The translations under genes were made by a program, and so were the position numbers. Below the pieces are notes generated by a model. The model was not told the origin of the DNA. It saw nothing but the letters and a program-made list of their open reading frames with translations, and searched no databases. Shown in pieces: positions 36,983-45,422 of a DNA stretch of 64,000 nt (position 1 is the first letter of the stretch; each line of letters begins with the position of its first letter). This stretch comes from Methylorubrum salsuginis. Lineage in GTDB: Bacteria > Pseudomonadota > Alphaproteobacteria > Rhizobiales > Beijerinckiaceae. The stretch is taken from the NCBI RefSeq assembly GCF_900114375.1, contig NZ_FOSV01000008.1:62001-126000 (forward strand), given 5' to 3'.

Positions 36983-37429
36983 GTGCGAAGCGACAGCCGC
37001 CTTTCCCGGATGCTCCACGTGCTGCTCCACATGGCGCGGCACGAGCGCCCGATGACGTCCGAGGCGATCGCCGCGATGCTCGCCACCAACCCGGTGGTGG
37101 TCCGGCGCACGATGGCGGGCCTGCGCGAGGCGGGCTACGTGCGCTCCGATAAGGGCCATGGCGGCGGCTGGGCCATCGCCGCCGACCTCGCCACGGTGAC
37201 GCTCCTCGACATCCACCGCGCGGTGGGCGGCCCGCGCCTCTTCGCCATCGGCAACGACCGCCCGAACCCGGACTGCGCGGTCGAGAAGGTGGTCAACGCG
37301 GCGATCGAGGACGCCTTGGGCGAGGCCGAGGCGCTGCTCGTCGCCCGGCTCGGCCGGATCAGCCTCGCCGACCTCGCCCGCAGCTTCGACGCGCACTGCG
37401 CCGGTTCGGGCGGCTGCGGCGGCCCGTGA
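36983..37429 (+). CDS. Rrf2 family transcriptional regulator
   Basis: The 148-residue winged-helix regulator has the Rrf2 pattern: SRLSRMLHVLLHMARHE, SEAIAAMLATNPVVVRRTMAGLREAGYVRSDKGHGGGWAIA as the DNA-binding wing, then a dimerisation helix. The three clustered cysteines that hold a 2Fe-2S cluster in IscR or NsrR are missing from the usual place: one Cys is present (PDCAVEK) and two more sit at the extreme C-terminus. It is therefore probably a YwnA-like, non-cluster Rrf2 protein. GTG start with GGAAGGA upstream. It diverges from a methyltransferase gene that it may control. Confidence 0.85.
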   Translation: MRSDSRLSRMLHVLLHMARHERPMTSEAIAAMLATNPVVVRRTMAGLREAGYVRSDKGHGGGWAIAADLATVTLLDIHRAVGGPRLFAIGNDRPNPDCAVEKVVNAAIEDALGEAEALLVARLGRISLADLARSFDAHCAGSGGCGGP

Positions 37430-37472
37430 TAGGCCGCCCGTGATAGACTGGCTGCACGCCCCGGAGACCGCC

Positions 37473-38264
37473 ATGGCCGAACTTGCCGACCCCGCCCTGC
37501 TGCTGCGCGAGGACCGCGACGGTGTCGCGACGCTGACCCTCAACCGGCCGTCGGCCCGCAACGCGCTCTCCTTCGCCCTGCTGGAGGCCCTGCGCGACGC
37601 CTTCGCGGCGCTCGCCGAGGACGAATCGGTTCGCGCCGTGGTGCTGGCGGGTTCGGGGCCGGCCTTCTGTGCCGGGCACGACCTCAAGGAGATGACCGGC
37701 TACCGCGCCGAGCCCGACCGGGGCGCCCGACAATTCGAAGAGCTGTTCGGGCTGTGCTCGGCGGTGATGATGGCGATTCCCGCCCTGCCCCAGCCGGTGA
37801 TCGCGGCGGTGGAGGGCGTGGCCACCGCCGCCGGCTGCCAGCTCGTGGCCTCCTGCGACCTGGCCGTGGCCGGTGCAAACGCCCGCTTCGCGACGCCCGG
37901 CGTGCAGATTGGCCTTTTCTGCTCGACCCCGATGGTGGCGCTCTCGCGCAACCTGTCGCGCAAGGCGGCGATGCGGATGCTGCTCACTGCCGACCTCGTC
38001 GGGGCGGAGGAGGCCCGCGCGCTCGGCCTCGTCAGCGACGTGACGCAGGCCGGCACCGCGCTGGCCCACGCGCAGGACCTCGCGAAGGGCATCGCGGCGC
38101 GCAGCGCCTATACCGTGCGGGTGGGCAAGCGCGCCTTCTACGAGCAGATCGAGATGCCGCTGGCGGATGCCTATGCCCATGCCGGCCGGGTGATGGCGGA
38201 GAACATGCTGGCGCGCTCGGCGGAGGAAGGCATCGGCGCCTTCCTGAACCGGAAGGGGCGCTGA
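37473..38264 (+). CDS. enoyl-CoA hydratase/isomerase family (crotonase) protein
   Basis: The 263-residue crotonase-fold protein has both oxyanion-hole segments, AFCAGHDLKEM and GVATAAGCQLVASCDLAVAG. The two catalytic glutamates of classical enoyl-CoA hydratase are not visible: the first position reads GCQL and the second reads FATPGVQIG. It therefore resembles ECHDC3-type proteins, and hydratase activity is uncertain. ATG with GGAG upstream was chosen over an in-frame GTG eleven codons earlier. It follows the Rrf2 gene by about 40 bp and may be co-transcribed with it. Confidence 0.85.
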   Translation: MAELADPALLLREDRDGVATLTLNRPSARNALSFALLEALRDAFAALAEDESVRAVVLAGSGPAFCAGHDLKEMTGYRAEPDRGARQFEELFGLCSAVMMAIPALPQPVIAAVEGVATAAGCQLVASCDLAVAGANARFATPGVQIGLFCSTPMVALSRNLSRKAAMRMLLTADLVGAEEARALGLVSDVTQAGTALAHAQDLAKGIAARSAYTVRVGKRAFYEQIEMPLADAYAHAGRVMAENMLARSAEEGIGAFLNRKGR

Positions 38265-38341
38265 AGGCGAACCGTTTCGCGATCCGCGCATTGCCTGCCC
38301 GGTGCTTCGAAGCGGACAGAAGGCGCGAGAACGATCGTCCC

Positions 38342-39121
38342 ATGCTCCTGCAAAGCCAGACGACCCCACCCTCCCCGCCGGGGTCGGACTCCAAGAAGAT
38401 CGTGAGCTGGAACCTGCTGCGCCGCACCGGCGCGGCGGTGGATTGCCTCGCGGAGCTGATCGAGCGGGAGCGGCCCGACCTGCTGCTGATGCAGGAGGCG
38501 ACCCGCGAGATCGGCGCCCTGCCCGAGCGGGTCGGCGGCGTCTATGCCTGGGCCCAGCTGCCGGGGCGCATCCACGGCCTCGCGATGTGGAGCCCGGTGC
38601 CGTGGAGCAACCCCCCCGAGATCGTGCCGCTGCCGCCGGGCGTGCTGATCGACCGGGTGTGTCAGGTTCTGGACTGGGATGGGTTCGGGGTGGGCAACGT
38701 CCATCTCTCGCACGGGCAGGTGCTCAACCGGCGCCAGCTCCGGCGGATCGAGAGCCACCTGCCGGCCCGCGCGGCGGTGCTCGGCGACTACAACATCGTC
38801 GGCCCGGCCCTGCTGCCGGGGTTCCGCGATGTCGGGCCGCGGCGCCCGACCCATGCCATGGTCGACGTGCTGCCCCTGCGGCTCGACCGCTGCCTCGTGC
38901 GCGGCCTCGTCTGCCACGAGCGGGCGGTGCTGCCCCGCGGCTTGTCCGACCACCATCCGATCACGGTGCGGCTCTCGCCCGCGCCGGAGGGCGCCTGCGC
39001 CCCGGGGCGGCTCAGAGGTATGGCAGAAGCAGTCGCACGGCTGCGTCGCGCAGGCGCACGAGGTGCGGGCGCGCGTCGAGATCGGCCTGGGTCAGGCGGG
39101 TCTCGCACTTCTCCGAAATGA
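38342..39121 (+). CDS. endonuclease/exonuclease/phosphatase family protein
   Basis: The 259-residue protein shows the EEP metal-dependent phosphoesterase motifs: IVSWNLLR, DLLLMQEATRE with the catalytic Glu, GNVHLSHGQ, VLGDYNIVG and the final SDHHPITVRL with the catalytic His. The substrate could be DNA, a phospholipid or another phosphodiester. The last 45 or so residues after the conserved His are low-complexity, Arg-rich and antisense to the 3' end of the cardiolipin-synthase-like gene. They overlap it by 110 bp, so the tail may be an extension after loss of an earlier stop. Confidence 0.78.
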   Translation: MLLQSQTTPPSPPGSDSKKIVSWNLLRRTGAAVDCLAELIERERPDLLLMQEATREIGALPERVGGVYAWAQLPGRIHGLAMWSPVPWSNPPEIVPLPPGVLIDRVCQVLDWDGFGVGNVHLSHGQVLNRRQLRRIESHLPARAAVLGDYNIVGPALLPGFRDVGPRRPTHAMVDVLPLRLDRCLVRGLVCHERAVLPRGLSDHHPITVRLSPAPEGACAPGRLRGMAEAVARLRRAGARGAGARRDRPGSGGSRTSPK

Positions 39122-40448
39122 AGGCGTCGAGCCGGCGGGCGAGGGCTGCGTCGTAGACCTCGACGTTCAGTTCGAAGTTGAGGCGGAAGCTGCGGGAATC
39201 CCAGTTCGCGCTGCCGACGAAGCACCATTCGCGATCGATCGAGAGCGCCTTGGAGTGGTCGAAGGGCGGCTCGTCGAGCCAGATCCGCACGCCGCTCTCG
39301 AGCAGCGGCTCGATATGCGCCCGCGTCGCCCAATCGACGATCGGGTGGTCGCTCTTGCGCGGGATCACGACATCGACCTCGATCCCGCGGGTGGCCGCGA
39401 GGCAGAGCGCGCTGACGATCAGGTCGTTGGGCAGGAAATAGGGCGTCGTCAGCCGGATCGAGGAGCGGGCGCAGGCGATCGCCTGCAGGACCACGGTGGC
39501 GATCTTTTCGATGTCGGCGTCGGGTCCCGAAGTGACGACGCGGGCGGTCAGATCGCCCGCGGGCGAGAGCCGCGGCATCCACGCCTCGCCCTCCAGATCC
39601 TCGCCCGAGACGAAGGCCCAATCGACGATGAAGGCCTGGGCCAGTTGCTCGACCACCGGCCCCTCGATCCGGAAATGAGTGTCGCGGATCGGAAATTCCG
39701 GCTTCGTCGCGACGCGGTTGCCGTCGGAGATGTTGACCCCGCCGGTGAAGGCCACGCGCCCGTCGAGGATCAGGAGCTTCTTGTGGGTGCGCAGGTTCAG
39801 GAACGGCATCCGCCAGGGCAGCACCGAGTGCATGAACAGCCCCGCCGGCACCCCGAGGTTCCGCAGCCGCCGCCACGCCGCGGGGTAGAAATAGCCGCTG
39901 CCGATGCCGTCGAGGATGACGCGGACTTCGCAGCCGCGGTCCTTGGCCGCCTTCAGCGCCGCGATGAAGGTCTTTCCGATGTCGTCGTCGAGGAAGATGT
40001 AGCTCGACAGGGCGACGCTGCGGCGCGCCCCGTGAATCGCCTCCAGCATCGCCGGATAGGCCTCGTCGCCGTTGCGGAACATTGTGATGCCGGTGCCGGC
40101 CACCGTCGGCAGTCCGGTGATGGCCCGCACCGCCCGGTCGAGCGGCGCGTAGGCCTCTGGCACGGCGGCCGGGGCCTGGGGCGTCTCGTCGTACTGGACC
40201 GAGGGCCGCCGCTTGAGCTTCCGCGCGCGCCGCTCGACCCGGTTGAGGCCGAAGGTGAGGTAGAGCGCAGTGCCGAAGACCGGCGAGAGCCACACCAGCC
40301 CGGTCCAGCCGATCGCCGAGCCGACCACGCGCTTGCGCATCAGGATGTGGAGGCTGACGCCGAGGGAGATCAGGACGCCGAAGACCGCGAGGAGATCGGT
40401 GCGGATCACCGCGGTCTGCCCGAGCCAGCGGGTGAGGATGTCTTCCAC
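39012..40448 (-). CDS. phospholipase D-like / cardiolipin synthase
   Basis: The 478-residue membrane-anchored enzyme has two N-terminal hydrophobic segments (about 18-35 and 46-65) and two PLD phosphodiesterase domains. Each domain has a full HKD motif: THKKLLILDGRVAFTGG and DHSKALSIDREWCFVGS. This is the ClsA-type layout, which condenses two phosphatidylglycerols to cardiolipin. GTG was chosen as the start, giving the usual length; an ATG 16 codons upstream is an alternative, and neither has a strong ribosome-binding site. Its 3' end overlaps that of the facing phosphoesterase gene. Confidence 0.87.
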   Translation of the reverse strand: MEDILTRWLGQTAVIRTDLLAVFGVLISLGVSLHILMRKRVVGSAIGWTGLVWLSPVFGTALYLTFGLNRVERRARKLKRRPSVQYDETPQAPAAVPEAYAPLDRAVRAITGLPTVAGTGITMFRNGDEAYPAMLEAIHGARRSVALSSYIFLDDDIGKTFIAALKAAKDRGCEVRVILDGIGSGYFYPAAWRRLRNLGVPAGLFMHSVLPWRMPFLNLRTHKKLLILDGRVAFTGGVNISDGNRVATKPEFPIRDTHFRIEGPVVEQLAQAFIVDWAFVSGEDLEGEAWMPRLSPAGDLTARVVTSGPDADIEKIATVVLQAIACARSSIRLTTPYFLPNDLIVSALCLAATRGIEVDVVIPRKSDHPIVDWATRAHIEPLLESGVRIWLDEPPFDHSKALSIDREWCFVGSANWDSRSFRLNFELNVEVYDAALARRLDAFISEKCETRLTQADLDARPHLVRLRDAAVRLLLPYL

Positions 40449-40541
40449 CTGTCCGCCCGCCGCTCCGTGCCGTGCCACGCTGTGCGAAGCGCACATAGGC
40501 CAAGCCGGGGCCGGCGAACAGTCGGGCGCTTCAAATGGAAA

Positions 40542-40567
40542 GGGGCCCCGCCTCGCGGCGGAGCCCC
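40542..40567 (-). terminator. possible terminator of the MHS transporter gene
   Basis: An 11-bp GC-rich stem with one mismatch surrounds a TCGC loop, 30 bp past the transporter stop. Only a weak T-rich stretch (TTCCATTTGAA) follows on the minus strand. Confidence 0.55.
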
Positions 40568-40597
40568 CTCCGGTTTCGTTCACGTCGCCGACGAGCC

Positions 40598-42370
40598 TCA
40601 GTCGTCGGCGAAGATGTCCCGGTCCTTGGTCTCGGGGACGAACAGCAGGCCGATGACCGCCGTCATCAGCGCGATGACGATCGGGTACCAGAGGCCGAAA
40701 TAGATGTCGCCGGTCTGGGCCACCATGGCGAAGGCGGTGGCGGGCAGGAGGCCGCCGAACCAGCCGTTGCCGATATGGTAGGGCAGCGACATCGAGGTGT
40801 AGCGGATGCGGGTGGGAAACAGCTCCACCAAAGCCGCCGCGATCGGCCCGTAGACCATCGTCACGTAGAGGACGAGGATCGTCAGGATGGCGATGATCGT
40901 CAGCTTCTGCGCGGAGAAGATGTCGATCACCTTGGCGAAGTTCGACAGGCCGTCCTTCGGGTCGATGGCGATCTTGACGATCCCCGGATCGGTCGCCGCC
41001 GGGTAGCCCGCCGCGGTGAGCGCCGCGCCGACATCCTTGGCGAAGGTCGGGTCGGAGGCCGCGAATTCCTTGCCGGCGACGCTGACGGTGGCCTTGGTGC
41101 CGGGAGGCGCATCTTCGGTGGTGTAGTTCACCGCGCCGCGGGCGAGCAGCGCCTTGGCGACGTCGCACGAGTTGGTGAACTTGGCGGTGCCGACCGGATT
41201 GAACTGGAACGAGCAATCCGCCGGGTCGGCCTTGACGATCACCTGCGTGTTCTGCTGCGCCGCGTAGAGCGCCGGGTTGGCGGCGGCGGTCAGCGCCTTG
41301 AACAGCGGGAAGAAGGTCAGCGCCGCGATCACGCAGCCGCCCAGGATGATCGGCTTGCGGCCGATCTTGTCCGAGAGCGCGCCGAAGAACAGGAACCCGC
41401 CGGTGGCGATGATCAGCGACCACGCGATGAGGACGTTGGCCGTGAACTGATCGACCTTCAGGATCGATTGCAGGAAGAACAGGGCGTAGAACTGGCCGGT
41501 GTACCAGACCACGGCCTGGCCCGCGGTGAGGCCGAGCAGGGCCAGCAGCGCCCAGCGGGCGTTCTTCCACTGGCCGAAGGCCTCCGACAGCGGCGCCTTG
41601 GAGCCGGTGCCCTCCTCCTTCATCTTCTTGAAGGCCGGACTCTCCTGCATCTGCATCCGGATCCAGACCGAGATGCCGAGCAGCACGATCGAGACCAGGA
41701 ACGGGATGCGCCAGCCCCAGGCGGCGAAGGCCGTGATGGTCGAGGCGCTGCCGTCGGCGGCCGTGACCGGGACGGGGGCGTAGTTGGCGTTGACGTAGAT
41801 CTGCGTGAACAGGATCACCATCAGCGACAGGAGCAGGCCCAGCGTCGCCGTGGTCTGGATGAAGGCGGTGTAGAAGCCGCGCCGGCCCTTGGGCGCGTGC
41901 TCGGCCACGTAGACCGCCGCCCCGCCGTACTCGCCGCCCAGCGCGAGGCCCTGGAGCATCCGCAGGGCCAGCAGCGTCACCGGAGCGACCCAGCCGACGC
42001 CGTACGCGTTGAGCGTAGTGTAGGAGGGCAGCAGGCCGACGCAGAAGGTCGAGATGCCCATGATCAGGATGGTGATGAGGAAGGTGTACTTGCGCCCGAC
42101 CAAATCGCCGAGCCGGCCGAACACCAGGGCGCCGAACGGGCGCACGAGGAAGCCCGCCGCGAAGGCGAGCAGCGCGAAGACGTTGCGGGTCGCCTCCGGA
42201 TAGGCCGAGAAGAACTGGGCGCCGATGATCGCCGCCAGCGAGCCGTAGAGATAGAAATCGTACCACTCGAAGACGGTGCCGAGCGAAGAGGCCAAAATGA
42301 CCTTCTTCTCGTTGCCGGTCATCGGTCGGACGTCCGCTTCCGTCCGCGGTATTGCGGCTCCTGTCGCCAT
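40598..42370 (-). CDS. MFS transporter, metabolite:H+ symporter family, with large periplasmic insert
   Basis: The 590-residue inner-membrane protein has 12 predicted segments and MHS-family signatures: GTVFEWYDFYLYG in segment 1, RPFGALVFGRLGDLVGRKYTF and RMLQGLALGGEYGGAAVYVAE. Relatives carry organic acids, proline or betaine with protons. It is about 130 residues longer than usual because a soluble stretch (about 362-488) sits between predicted segments 9 and 10. That stretch faces the periplasm and contains two cysteines (C386 and C402) that could pair. The substrate is unknown. A TTGACA-like element lies about 65 bp upstream. Confidence 0.87.
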   Translation of the reverse strand: MATGAAIPRTEADVRPMTGNEKKVILASSLGTVFEWYDFYLYGSLAAIIGAQFFSAYPEATRNVFALLAFAAGFLVRPFGALVFGRLGDLVGRKYTFLITILIMGISTFCVGLLPSYTTLNAYGVGWVAPVTLLALRMLQGLALGGEYGGAAVYVAEHAPKGRRGFYTAFIQTTATLGLLLSLMVILFTQIYVNANYAPVPVTAADGSASTITAFAAWGWRIPFLVSIVLLGISVWIRMQMQESPAFKKMKEEGTGSKAPLSEAFGQWKNARWALLALLGLTAGQAVVWYTGQFYALFFLQSILKVDQFTANVLIAWSLIIATGGFLFFGALSDKIGRKPIILGGCVIAALTFFPLFKALTAAANPALYAAQQNTQVIVKADPADCSFQFNPVGTAKFTNSCDVAKALLARGAVNYTTEDAPPGTKATVSVAGKEFAASDPTFAKDVGAALTAAGYPAATDPGIVKIAIDPKDGLSNFAKVIDIFSAQKLTIIAILTILVLYVTMVYGPIAAALVELFPTRIRYTSMSLPYHIGNGWFGGLLPATAFAMVAQTGDIYFGLWYPIVIALMTAVIGLLFVPETKDRDIFADD

Positions 42371-42761
42371 CAGGCGTTCCTCCAGATCTTGGACTTGCTT
42401 TTTTTGACACCGCGCTTGGTGCGGGCGAACGCTATGTCAAGACGCGTCGCGGAAGAAGAGGGCAGGAAGGTCCGGAATCGGATTTTTCATCAAGAATTTA
42501 TGCGGTAAGCCGATCACGTTGCAAAAATGACTGAGGGTATGCTGTCCAGGGCGCGCGCAGGACGGTGCAGCACGTTCGAGACGCGCGCTTATTCCGTGGG
42601 TTTGCTTGTTTTAATCGGACATCGTCGCGGTTGGCGCATCATGCCGGATCCCGCCTTCGGCACGATGGTCCGGGGTGTCGTGGTGCATCGGCTGTTTGCC
42701 GAAAGCCGGTTCCCACCGTTCGGGCCGGGGCTCTCGCGGAAGGCGCGCCCGAGCCGGGCGC
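42371..42761. other. intergenic region upstream of the MHS transporter gene
   Basis: No credible gene is seen in this 391-bp stretch, and it is less GC-rich than its surroundings, especially 42470-42620. On the minus strand a CTTGACA box (42435-42441) makes a plausible -35 element for the transporter, without a clear -10. The rest holds no obvious repeat or terminator. Confidence 0.5.
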
Positions 42762-43691
42762 TCAGAGGCGTCCTTCGACCCAGTCGCGCACCAGAAGGTG
42801 GGCGATGGCCGTCGCCGGCGGCAGGCTGAAGCCCTCGGGATGCGTGCCCGCCAGCATGGCGGCCACGTCCTGCCGAGAGAACCAGCGCGCATCCTCCAAC
42901 TCGGCGGGATCGATCGCGATGTCGTCCGACGTGGCGTCGCCGACGCATCCGAGCATCAGAGAGGAGGGAAAGGGCCAGGGCTGCGAGGCGTGGTAGGCGA
43001 CCGCCCCCACCCGCACGCCGGTCTCCTCGAAGGTCTCGCGGCGCACCGCGTCCTCCAGCGTCTCGCCGGGCTCGATGAAGCCGGCCAGGCACGAATACAT
43101 CCCCGGCTTGAAGTGCGGGCTGCGCCCCAGCAGGCAGGTCCCGCCCCGCCGCACCAGCATGATCGCCACCGGATCGGTGCGCGGGAAATGGTGCAGGCCG
43201 CAAGCCGGGCATTCCCGCCGGAAGCCGCCGGCCCCGACCGTGGTCGGGCTGCCGCAGCGGCCGCAGAAGCCGTGGCGGGCGTGCCAGGCCAGCAGCGACT
43301 TGGCGGTGGCCGCGAGGCCGAGTTCGGCCGTCGCGACGCGGCCCTCGCTGGCGAGCGCGCGCAGATCGACCGCCCGGTAATCGGGCTCGGGAAACATCTC
43401 GGCGATGTCCGCCGCGACGGAAGCGGCGAAGACCGGCCGCTCCGCGACCCGCCCGAGGAAGACTTCGTGGCTGAGGTGCCCGGCCCGTGCCCCCGCGCCG
43501 GGCTCGAGCAGGACCGTCGCCGAATCGGCCGCGACGCGCAGGACAACCCGCTCTCCCGCCATCAGGACCAGGCCGGCCCCCGCCCCGGCCTCGGCGAGGG
43601 CCGGGGCGGCGCCGCCTTCCGCCGAATGGCGCACGAGGCCGCTCTCGACATAGGCCAGGGCCGCGCGCCCGCTCGCCTCCGGGCCGCTCAT
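42762..43691 (-). CDS. nudC: NAD(+) diphosphatase NudC
   Basis: The 309-residue Nudix enzyme cleaves NAD(H) to NMN(H) and AMP and in E. coli also decaps NAD-capped RNA. A four-cysteine zinc site is visible (CGRCG and CPACG), then the Nudix box from GFIEPGETLEDA through the RETFEETGV end, and the diagnostic NudC motif SQPWPFPSS right after it. The N-terminal NUDIX-like domain (about 1-110) is also present. Its ATG overlaps the stop of the HIT-protein gene by four bases (ATGA), so the two are translationally coupled. Confidence 0.94.
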   Translation of the reverse strand: MSGPEASGRAALAYVESGLVRHSAEGGAAPALAEAGAGAGLVLMAGERVVLRVAADSATVLLEPGAGARAGHLSHEVFLGRVAERPVFAASVAADIAEMFPEPDYRAVDLRALASEGRVATAELGLAATAKSLLAWHARHGFCGRCGSPTTVGAGGFRRECPACGLHHFPRTDPVAIMLVRRGGTCLLGRSPHFKPGMYSCLAGFIEPGETLEDAVRRETFEETGVRVGAVAYHASQPWPFPSSLMLGCVGDATSDDIAIDPAELEDARWFSRQDVAAMLAGTHPEGFSLPPATAIAHLLVRDWVEGRL

Positions 43692-44107
43692 CAGGCGGCC
43701 GCGAAGAGCTGGGCGGCGCGCTCCAGGATCTGGGCGCGGGCGTGCGGCGGGTAGGGCTTGCGCTCGCCGTGGCCCCAGACCGGATTCGGCCAGGCGGGGT
43801 CCGAGCGGAACCGTGCGATGACGTGGACATGGAGCTGCGCCACGACGTTGCCGAGCGCCGCGACGTTCACCTTGTCGGGTTGGGCGAGCGCTTGTATCAC
43901 CTTGACGGTCAAGCGAATCTCCCCGGTCAAGGCGGCGGCGTCCGCTTCGTCGAGGTCGGTCAGCTCGCTCGCGGCCGTCCGGCGCGGCACGAGGATCAGC
44001 CACGGGAAACGCGCGTCGTCCATCAGCAGGACCGAGCACAGGGCGAGGTCGCCGACGTGATGCGTGTCGGCGAGGAGCCGCGGGTCGAGGGAGAAGTCGT
44101 CGCTCAT
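43691..44107 (-). CDS. HIT family protein
   Basis: The 138-residue protein belongs to the histidine-triad superfamily of nucleotide hydrolases/transferases. The signature reads AQLHVHVIARF, so the first His of the canonical HxHxHxx is Gln. The catalytic middle His and the third are kept. Variants of this kind are common among short bacterial HIT proteins. Coupling with nudC suggests a role in adenylyl-nucleotide clean-up, for example acting on the AMP-containing products; this is inferred from position. It diverges from the HD-GYP gene. Confidence 0.85.
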   Translation of the reverse strand: MSDDFSLDPRLLADTHHVGDLALCSVLLMDDARFPWLILVPRRTAASELTDLDEADAAALTGEIRLTVKVIQALAQPDKVNVAALGNVVAQLHVHVIARFRSDPAWPNPVWGHGERKPYPPHARAQILERAAQLFAAA

Positions 44108-44197
44108 GCGGGGGGCATCTAGAGCAGGGTTGTGCAAGGTGGCGAGAGCCGGTCGCAAAACATCGCTCCGTCCCGCGTGCCGTGGGGGCCTGCCCCG

Positions 44198-45367
44198 GTG
44201 ATTCCGGCTCCGGTCCAGCGCGTCCTGTCCCGGCTGAGCGCGGCGCTCGAGACCCGGCGCGCCCATCCCGTGCCGCAGGCGCCCCTCCTCCTGCCCCCGG
44301 AAGGCGGCCCGGCCCGGCTCCCGGATGGGGAGGCCGACGGCCGTGCCCGCGTCGCGGTCGTGGCGGCGCGCACCCCCGCCCCGCTGGTCCTGGCCCTGCA
44401 CGGCCTGCCCTGCGGCACCGGCATCGTCTCCGTCGGCGTCCGGGTGATCGAGGATCTCGTCGCCCAGGCGCCCGACGTCATCGTGGTCGAGGCCGAGCCC
44501 GAGCGCTTCGACGCCCCGGCTCTGATCCGGGCGCTACGCGAGCGCGAGGCCCTGTCCCGCACCCCCGTTCTGCTCGTGGCCGCGGGCGAGGCCCGCGCCT
44601 TGCGGCGGCTCGCCCGCGAGGTCGGCGCCGACGACGTGCTCGCCAAGCCGTTCGACGGGCCGGAACTCCAGGACCGGGTCGGGGTGCTGATCGAGCTGGC
44701 GCTCGCCCGCGCCGACAGCGCCCGCCGGGCGATCGCCATGCGCCGCGACGCCGCCCAGGCGCTGGCCGAGGCCGCCGCCCGCGAGCGCGAGATCATCCGC
44801 CGCCTGATGCTGGCGGCCGAATACCGCGACGATCAGGCCGGCGACCACCTCACCCGCGTGGCCGGCTGCGTCATCGCGGTGGCCGAGGGGCTCGGCCTCA
44901 GTCAGGCGGAGGCCGACGACATCGCGCTGGCCTCCACCATGCACGACATCGGCAAGATCGGCGTGCCCGACCACATCCTGCGCAAGGCCGGCCCCCTCAC
45001 GGACGAGGAGTGGGTCGAGATGCGCCAGCACGCGCTGCGCGGCTACCGCATGCTGCACGACAGCCCTTCGCGCCTCCTCCAGATCGCCGCCGAGGTGGCG
45101 CTGACCCATCACGAGCGCTGGGACGGCACCGGCTATCCCCGCGGCCTCAAGGGCGAGGAGATTCCCCGCTCCGGCCGCATCGTGGCGGTGGCCGACGTGT
45201 TCGACGCCCTGATCTCGGCCCGCAGCTACAAGCCGGCCTGGCCGCTGGAGAAGGCCCGCGCCCATATCGAGGCGGATTCCGGCCGTCATTTCGACCCGGC
45301 CTGCGTCGCCGCCTTCCTGTCGCGCTGGGACGACATCGTCGTGTTGGTGCAGGAACGGGGGGCCTGA
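44198..45367 (+). CDS. HD-GYP domain c-di-GMP phosphodiesterase with degenerate receiver
   Basis: The protein of about 389 residues has an N-terminal helix, a receiver-like domain (about 50-165) and an HD-GYP domain (about 195-385). The receiver has Glu (E98) where the phosphorylated Asp should be but keeps K150, so phosphorylation is unlikely. The output domain is complete: MHDIGKIGVPD with H249/D250 and HHERWDGTGYP (304-314), which predicts hydrolysis of c-di-GMP. The start is uncertain: GTG codons at 44132, 44177 and 44198 are all in frame, and the last follows a G-rich stretch. Confidence 0.85.
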   Translation: MIPAPVQRVLSRLSAALETRRAHPVPQAPLLLPPEGGPARLPDGEADGRARVAVVAARTPAPLVLALHGLPCGTGIVSVGVRVIEDLVAQAPDVIVVEAEPERFDAPALIRALREREALSRTPVLLVAAGEARALRRLAREVGADDVLAKPFDGPELQDRVGVLIELALARADSARRAIAMRRDAAQALAEAAAREREIIRRLMLAAEYRDDQAGDHLTRVAGCVIAVAEGLGLSQAEADDIALASTMHDIGKIGVPDHILRKAGPLTDEEWVEMRQHALRGYRMLHDSPSRLLQIAAEVALTHHERWDGTGYPRGLKGEEIPRSGRIVAVADVFDALISARSYKPAWPLEKARAHIEADSGRHFDPACVAAFLSRWDDIVVLVQERGA

Positions 45368-45422
45368 CACGGAACCAGCCGCCCCGGCTCGCCTTCTTCG
45401 AGCGGAGAGCGAGGAGGCCCCC

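Noticed and set aside
39012..42410. A long minus-strand frame through the PLD gene and the MHS transporter gene
   Set aside because: Beyond 40448 it is low-complexity Arg/Gly translation antisense-framed to the transporter; only the PLD part has domain motifs.
42527..42829. Small plus-strand frames in the gap before the MHS transporter and over the nudC end
   Set aside because: They lack ribosome-binding sites and recognisable domains, and partly overlap nudC antisense.
44132..44197. Upstream GTG start for the HD-GYP protein
   Set aside because: It has no clear ribosome-binding site and the added residues show no structure; kept only as an alternative.
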